Shown here piece by piece: positions 59,398 through 64,000 of a stretch of 64,000 nt of DNA (within the stretch, counting starts at the first letter, position 1; each line of letters opens with the position of its first letter). The DNA comes from Rheinheimera soli (GTDB taxonomy: Bacteria; Pseudomonadota; Gammaproteobacteria; Enterobacterales; Alteromonadaceae). A program made the translations under genes and the position numbers. The stretch covers positions 62,001-126,000 of the forward strand of contig NZ_JAJOYU010000006.1 in the NCBI RefSeq assembly GCF_021290985.1, read 5' to 3'. The notes beneath the pieces are model-generated. The model had not been told where the DNA came from and ran no database searches. It saw nothing but the letters and a program-made list of their open reading frames with translations.

Positions 59398-60990
59398 GTG
59401 GCCGATCATCGATCTGAGAAAAAACGAGGCAAAGGTTTGAGTCTTACCCGATTTGATTTTAGTAAGTTATTTGATCTCAATGTGTTAGTTGTTGAGTCTG
59501 ATCCTGCGTCTGGTCATCAGTTAAAACAAATACTGACCGGCCTTGGTATCAAAAAAGTAGAGCTCAGCCGTACAGCTCAGGATCTGTTGAGCACTGAAGG
59601 TACTGCACCATACGATGTAATTTTGCTTGATTATGATGCGGAACCCTCTTTGGTTGGCGCCGATCTGATTGATTTGCTGCTGCACAAACACATTGTTAGT
59701 CCCTTAAGCCGCTTGGTGGTGTTATCCACTGCGACAGAGCGGCAGAAGCATGCTGTCGATTATCCTTTTCATCAGATTGATTTTCTCGACCGGCCTTGCA
59801 ATAAATTCCACATCGATGAGCAGTTAAAACTGCATGTGCGCCTAAAACCTTTTATGGATCAGATCCTGCCTCTGGTGCATAAACGCCGTTATGTTGATGC
59901 TTTTAAATTGATAGCTGAGCTACAACAAAAAGCTGGTGCTGATACCCCAGTGGCCGTGCTGCAACTAAAAGCGCAGATGCTGCTGGAGCTGGGCGTTTAT
60001 GACGCAGCTTCTGCATTGATTAAATCAGCCTGTGCCAAGCAGCAGGGCTGGGCCTTGTGGTTGCAGTTTATACTGGATTACGAACAAGCTGATTTGCAGT
60101 CCTGCAACAGCTTTTTAGTGAATGTGACCGAAGAAGTACTGCGTTATCAAGAACGCAAAGAAGTTTGGCAAGTGTATCTGGCGCTGGAAAACGAAGACTA
60201 CGCCGCAGCTCTTGGTGTGGCTGTTAAATTCCCGGCTGCTGGTATGTCGACCCATATTACTCAGTTAGTGCAATTGGTGATGATGGTGTCGGATAAAACA
60301 GAACAAGCCATTGAACTGATAGAGCGCAAAAGACGGCAGGCTGGCAGTGGTTACCAGTTTTGTGTATTGACGGTAACTTTGTGTAAGCTGCTGCTGTTTT
60401 TAATGGCGCAGCCTATGCCAGAGCAGAGAGTTTCCCAGTATCAGGCTATGTTGCAGCAATGTTTTCGTCAGTTAATCACCGACAAAGAAGCCAGTCAGTT
60501 TGCGGCTGATATCATCTGGTTGCAGGGCAGCTTAGTTTGTCAGGCTGATGGCAAAGAAGCCGCTATTGCTTTCTTAGAGAAACAAAAACAACATTTAGCT
60601 GCTATGCAGATGTCTGTCGCCAGTCAGTGTCATGGCGCGAGCCTGATGGCGGGTCTTGGTAAGATGAATGCTGCCTTTGATTTAATGTATCTGGCGAATA
60701 AAGCTCTGAATTTGATGCCGCACAGCATACATAAAGTTTATGCGGCTTGCGTGCATCAGCAGGCCTTTCATTTGATTTATACCGCAGAAGACAGAGGGCA
60801 GGTCTATGCTCAAATGGGGTTACGGCATGAAAAAGAAGGTGAATTACGCCCGGCAGCTCAAATGTATTACAAGGCCTATCTGGCTGAACCTGGTTATTTA
60901 ACCCATCAGGAGCATTTAGCAAACTTGCTAAGCCAGTTAAAGCTAAGCAAGTTTAAGACCTTTGTGCTGGATGAGTTTAACAGCCGCTGA
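59398..60990 (+). CDS. Response regulator with TPR-like C-terminal region
   Basis: A 530-residue cytoplasmic protein. The receiver domain (about 25-150) has VLVVESDPASG, where VESD replaces the usual acidic DD, phospho-acceptor Asp in VILLDYDAEP, and the Ser of VVLSTATE; the Lys is replaced near DRPCNKF, so phosphorylation is uncertain. The remainder (160-530) is helical repeats (AELQQKAGADTPVAVLQLKAQMLLELG, GELRPAAQMYYKAYLAEPGYL), likely TPR. GTG 59398 behind AGAGG. Similar proteins accompany chemotaxis or surface-signalling genes elsewhere. Confidence 0.85.
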   Translation: MADHRSEKKRGKGLSLTRFDFSKLFDLNVLVVESDPASGHQLKQILTGLGIKKVELSRTAQDLLSTEGTAPYDVILLDYDAEPSLVGADLIDLLLHKHIVSPLSRLVVLSTATERQKHAVDYPFHQIDFLDRPCNKFHIDEQLKLHVRLKPFMDQILPLVHKRRYVDAFKLIAELQQKAGADTPVAVLQLKAQMLLELGVYDAASALIKSACAKQQGWALWLQFILDYEQADLQSCNSFLVNVTEEVLRYQERKEVWQVYLALENEDYAAALGVAVKFPAAGMSTHITQLVQLVMMVSDKTEQAIELIERKRRQAGSGYQFCVLTVTLCKLLLFLMAQPMPEQRVSQYQAMLQQCFRQLITDKEASQFAADIIWLQGSLVCQADGKEAAIAFLEKQKQHLAAMQMSVASQCHGASLMAGLGKMNAAFDLMYLANKALNLMPHSIHKVYAACVHQQAFHLIYTAEDRGQVYAQMGLRHEKEGELRPAAQMYYKAYLAEPGYLTHQEHLANLLSQLKLSKFKTFVLDEFNSR

Positions 60991-60992
60991 AG

Positions 60993-61778
60993 TTAATCAG
61001 CGTCCGTTGGATTAAAACTTTGTTCCAGCACTAATGCCAGACGCACAGCAGCTTGCTGCAAGCGTTGCTCCAACTGAGGCAGGTGCTGTTGCTGGTAGTT
61101 TTCGTCTATTAACATGCCTGGCTTGTAGCCCTGATAAATCAGTTTCACCAGCAACACCGACTCGTTTGCCCAGTCCAGCACACTGACGCTTTGCCATTGC
61201 TGTTGTTTCGTCTTCAACGCCTGATACAAGGCCTGTTGCTTCGCATCATCCTGATAAGAGGCGGCTTCCAGAATACGACTATCCCAAACCCCATGTAAAT
61301 TCGACGGTTCACCTTCAAAATAGACTGCAGTTCTGTTGCCACCTAAATCATCGGCATAACCCGCATGCAAAGGCTGATGCAAATCGCCTATAAAGTGTCC
61401 TACAAAAAGCAGAGCTTCTAACTGGGTTTTTGATGGCGCAAATGGCGTCAGCTTTTTCCGCTCTTGCTCAATAGCGGATAGCACACAACCTTCAGCGGGG
61501 CAGTGCTGCATGGTCAATTTGCTGTCAGAACGTTTGATATTGACGTAATGCCAGACTTTGGTGTGCTGATACTCCGGCAGTGAGCGCACCTGATCCGGCC
61601 AGGAACAAGCTTGGGTAAAATCTTTCTGTTCGTGTAATTGCATCAGTTGCTGCACTTTGTGCTGGCTGACCGGGCTTAATAACTGATAGGCCATGGAACA
61701 GACCATCTGATGGCCTAATTCACCAAAAGCAAATACCGGGCTGCAAAACAACGCCAAAGCTAAGACTAGATTACGCAT
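60993..61778 (-). CDS. S1/P1-family nuclease
   Basis: A 261-residue exported zinc nuclease for single-stranded nucleic acids. Signal peptide cleaved after VFA (residue 17) gives mature start FGELGHQMV. Zinc ligands: GHQ, the Asp in ACSWPDQVR, HYVNI, GHFIGDLHQPLH with His and Asp, and GGN. The family's mature N-terminal Trp is Phe here. Convergent with the response regulator gene; its stop lies two bases away, inside a small hairpin CGCTGA/TCAGCG (60985-61002). Confidence 0.93.
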   Translation of the reverse strand: MRNLVLALALFCSPVFAFGELGHQMVCSMAYQLLSPVSQHKVQQLMQLHEQKDFTQACSWPDQVRSLPEYQHTKVWHYVNIKRSDSKLTMQHCPAEGCVLSAIEQERKKLTPFAPSKTQLEALLFVGHFIGDLHQPLHAGYADDLGGNRTAVYFEGEPSNLHGVWDSRILEAASYQDDAKQQALYQALKTKQQQWQSVSVLDWANESVLLVKLIYQGYKPGMLIDENYQQQHLPQLEQRLQQAAVRLALVLEQSFNPTDAD

Positions 61779-61789
61779 AGGGTATTTCC

Positions 61790-62632
61790 TTATTCATCGA
61801 CGAGTTGAGTGACTTGCCAGTGGGCGAGTGGGCTTCGTGAAAGCAATGGCGCCAGCTCTTTTAAGCAGCTCTCCATATCCTGTTTCAGCGTAAAAGGCGG
61901 GTTAATCACCAGCATGCCGCTGCCTGTCATGCCAAAACCTTCAGTATCTGGTTGCGGGCAATATTCTATCCGCAGCTGGTTACGAATTTGTGTATCAACA
62001 ATAGCATCAATAAAACTTTCAACCGCCTGACGTTCGATCACCGGATACCAGATGGCATAAGTGCCTTGTGGAAAGCGCTGGTAAGCTTGTTGCAGGCCTT
62101 TGATGAGGTCCTGATATTCAGTTTTTAGCTCATAAGGTGGGTCAATCAGCACTAAGCCACGTTTGGACAAAGGCGGTAACATAGCGCGCAGGCCAGCCCA
62201 GGCGTCCATCTTTTCAATACGGCTGTGGCGGCGACGCTGAAACTGGCTGGCCAGAATAGGATGATCGCTTGGATGTAATTCGGTGGCCTGAATGGTGTCT
62301 GTAGCGCGGCATAATAAATCAGCAATTTTCGGTGAACCCGGATAAAAGGCTAAGTCGTCGCTGTCATTCACCAGCCTGATGGTATCGACATAAGCTTTGA
62401 TGTCCGCATTTACGCCCTGATAGGTCCAGAGTTTGCCTATACCTGTTTGGTATTCCGCAGTTTTTTGCGCTTGTTCGCTATGCAGACTGTATAAACCAGC
62501 ACCTGCATGAGTATCGTGATAGCAAAAAGGCTTATCTTTGCGTTTTAAGTAATTCAGGATACAAATCTGCACCAGATGTTTGATCACATCAGCGTGATTA
62601 CCTGCATGATAACTATGACGATAACTCAGCAT
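61790..62632 (-). CDS. rlmJ: 23S rRNA (adenine-2030-N6)-methyltransferase
   Basis: RlmJ, 280 residues, makes m6A2030 in 23S rRNA. MLSYRHSYHAGNHADVIKH and YHDTHAGAGLY at the N-terminus, the insertion domain, the catalytic LVLIDPPYE, and FGMTGSGMLVINPPF near the end are characteristic. Start ATG 62632. It lies 12 bases before the S1/P1 nuclease gene on the same strand and may be co-transcribed with it. Confidence 0.95.
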   Translation of the reverse strand: MLSYRHSYHAGNHADVIKHLVQICILNYLKRKDKPFCYHDTHAGAGLYSLHSEQAQKTAEYQTGIGKLWTYQGVNADIKAYVDTIRLVNDSDDLAFYPGSPKIADLLCRATDTIQATELHPSDHPILASQFQRRRHSRIEKMDAWAGLRAMLPPLSKRGLVLIDPPYELKTEYQDLIKGLQQAYQRFPQGTYAIWYPVIERQAVESFIDAIVDTQIRNQLRIEYCPQPDTEGFGMTGSGMLVINPPFTLKQDMESCLKELAPLLSRSPLAHWQVTQLVDE

Positions 62633-62822
62633 AAGAAGACTCTTTTAACGGTAATGTTTCAGTGTTTTTCGCAGCAATAGCGGCACAAGGCGCCAGCATA
62701 CTGCGCCAGAGCAGAAAGGCAAGTATTCTGTGTATCGCGGTAAGTCATAAGTTGCTTGGGGTTCTGGCTGATGCAGTGTTAAAATCTGCCCAATCAGCGA
62801 CAGCGCCCGTACAGGATCTCCC

Positions 62823-63710
62823 TTGAATCGCAAAACCTCAGCACCACAGCATAAAAAAACTCAACCAGGTTCAGAGCTGCAAAAGCCATGGACTAAGGCA
62901 AAACCAGCATCGGTCAAAACAGCTGAAGCAAAAACCACTGCACCTAAAGCTGTGTCTGCCAAAGTGTTAAAACAAAATCGTCAGGAAGAAGCCAAAATTT
63001 ATGGTGAAAATGCCTGCCGTGTCGCCTTTTTGCAACGTCCTGAAGCTTTAGTGCGTTTGTATTTAAGCGAGCAAATGGCGCCTAAGTTTGCAGATCTGAT
63101 GAAGTATTTAGCGGCTAATAAAAAAGCCTATCATGTGGTGTCTGAAGCCGAGCTTGAAAAAGTAGCAGGCAGCCAGCATCACGGTGGTGTGGTACTATTG
63201 GTGAAACGTAAGCCAGTGCTATCGCTGGCGACTTATTTAACCCAAAACGGCCGTAAAAAGCAGGATTGTTTGCTGGCATTAGATGGTGTAGGTAATCCAC
63301 ACAATTTAGGCGCTATAGCCCGCAGCTGCGCTCATTTTGGTATCAGTGGCATAGTGATGAAAGACCCGGATTTACTGGCGCATGGCGCTGCAGCGCGCAC
63401 TGCTGAAGGTGGCGTAGAGTTTGTCGAAGGTTTAAGTTGTGACAACCTGCCGCTGGCATTGCAGCTGTGTAAACAGGCAGGCTATACACTGGTAACCACC
63501 TCAAGCCATGGTGGCGTATCGCTGTACAGCAGCCAGTTGCCTGCCAAAGTCGTGATAGTTTTTGGTGAAGAGATGTTTGGTGTCTCTCAGTCTGTGGCTA
63601 AATCCGCTGATATCGCCTTACAAATTCCTGGTACTGGTAAAGTGGAGTCGTTAAATGTGAGTGTTGCTGCCAGCCTGATTTTAGGCGAATGGTATCGCCA
63701 GCAGCAGTAA
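62823..63710 (+). CDS. yfiF: YfiF-type SpoU/TrmH RNA methyltransferase
   Basis: A 295-residue SPOUT methyltransferase collinear with E. coli YfiF. A Lys/Ala/Pro-rich disordered N-terminus (1-50) is followed by a substrate-binding domain (EEAKIYGENACRVAFLQRPEA, SQHHGGVVLLVKR) and the knotted catalytic domain: LDGVGNPHNLGAIARSCAHFG, VIVFGEEMFG and VESLNVSVAASLILGEW. The RNA target of YfiF is not firmly known. TTG 62823 behind AGGATC is the only plausible start; upstream codons meet a stop with no ATG. Confidence 0.92.
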   Translation: MNRKTSAPQHKKTQPGSELQKPWTKAKPASVKTAEAKTTAPKAVSAKVLKQNRQEEAKIYGENACRVAFLQRPEALVRLYLSEQMAPKFADLMKYLAANKKAYHVVSEAELEKVAGSQHHGGVVLLVKRKPVLSLATYLTQNGRKKQDCLLALDGVGNPHNLGAIARSCAHFGISGIVMKDPDLLAHGAAARTAEGGVEFVEGLSCDNLPLALQLCKQAGYTLVTTSSHGGVSLYSSQLPAKVVIVFGEEMFGVSQSVAKSADIALQIPGTGKVESLNVSVAASLILGEWYRQQQ

Positions 63711-63736
63711 AGGCACTAGGTACCCTATACATGAAG

Positions 63737-63765
63737 AGCCCTGATTAAACAGGGCTTTTTTCAGG
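63737..63765. terminator. Bidirectional terminator
   Basis: AGCCCTG / CAGGGCT with loop ATTAAA, then TTTTTT on the plus strand. The stop codon of the minus-strand gene (63745-63747) is in the loop. Confidence 0.88.
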
Positions 63766-63996
63766 TTGTTTTTTTTCCATCATTTTTCCTGTCACAGCCC
63801 AGACGATCAGCGCGCTCCAGGCAATCATGGAAAAACCTGCTGGTATATTGGCGATTAAAATCAGTTTTAAATGTTTGCGATTAAAGGCCAAAGCAAGCAA
63901 AGCTGGCAAAAAGTAGACAGCCAGAAACAGGGGTAAAAAAACCAGCCATTGTGTCAATGAGGCTGCGGCAAAAGCGCTACTAAAGGTCGTCATCAT
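63745..63996 (-). CDS. Superinfection-immunity-like small membrane protein
   Basis: An 83-residue protein with two membrane segments (about 12-36 and 43-68). FLAVYFLPALLALAFNRKH and ANIPAGFSMIAWSALIVWAVTG match the pattern of the 'superinfection immunity' (Imm) family, named after phage T4 Imm, which blocks DNA injection. Chromosomal copies are widespread and uncharacterised. The gene starts at the window edge, so its promoter is outside. Confidence 0.75.
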   Translation of the reverse strand: MMTTFSSAFAAASLTQWLVFLPLFLAVYFLPALLALAFNRKHLKLILIANIPAGFSMIAWSALIVWAVTGKMMEKKQPEKSPV

Positions 63997-64000
63997 TTCG

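Noticed and set aside
62645-62833. 62-codon minus-strand frame overlapping the start of the YfiF-type gene
   Set aside because: No recognisable domain and no ribosome site, and it overlaps a well-supported gene; I treat the stretch 62633-62822 as intergenic.
1-64000. CRISPR arrays, tRNA or rRNA genes
   Set aside because: No regularly spaced repeats and no tRNA T-loop or rRNA-like sequence was seen on either strand.

Overview
The window looks like chromosome of an aquatic gammaproteobacterium. Protein sequences and gene order (miaB-ybeZ-ybeY-corC-lnt, mtnN next to a CbiB-like gene, HopJ and DUF440 families, many c-di-GMP, chemotaxis and TonB proteins) suggest the Rheinheimera/Alishewanella group or a close relative. 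No rRNA, tRNA, CRISPR array, transposase or integrase gene was found.

Layout. 1-5079: housekeeping operon miaB-ybeZ-ybeY-corC-lnt on the minus strand, with lnt cut by the window edge. 5387-7440: a LysE exporter, an AT-rich DUF2971-type gene of possible foreign origin, a hairpin-rich intergenic repeat and a duplicated terminator. 7461-12043: a four-gene MacAB-like export operon. 12284-13135: a DMT transporter. 13250-15860: a small accessory region that I read as an integrase-less integron cassette remnant: two unknown genes with cassette-type boundaries, then a Phd/ParE toxin-antitoxin pair ending in a cassette-like core. 15860-20419: a large propeller-PAS-GGDEF-EAL sensor. 20498-25304: CbiB-like protein, MtnN, pirin, and a DNA alkylation repair operon (Ada-AlkA fusion plus Ogt). 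25509-27349: a PP2C response regulator and STAS partner-switching pair. 27428-33146: VOC protein, secreted PHB-depolymerase-like esterase, small exported proteins, HopJ protein and a CheY-like regulator.

33401-41238 is a probable phytate and phosphate scavenging locus. A TonB-dependent receptor and a beta-propeller phytase lipoprotein are divergent from a degenerate GGDEF protein, an AraC regulator and a metallophosphoesterase lipoprotein. A near-consensus Pho box lies between the two units and points toward the second.

41392-64000: small lipoproteins, SIMPL protein, dienelactone hydrolase, RlmC, a PAS chemoreceptor with a FliA-like promoter, an orphan GAF-GspE ATPase, histidine phosphatase, TonB, ECF sigma and likely anti-sigma, YgjP, a gamma-glutamylcyclotransferase-like protein, a class C serine hydrolase, an unrecognised 492-residue protein, a soluble double-sensor protein, RlmA, DUF440 protein, a response-regulator/repeat protein, S1/P1 nuclease, RlmJ, a YfiF-type methyltransferase and a superinfection-immunity-like membrane protein.

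The most interesting parts are the cassette region (candidate uncharacterised, possibly defence-related genes), the Pho-box-controlled unit opposite the phytase, and a 36-codon ORF with its own tandem terminators at 55117-55311.
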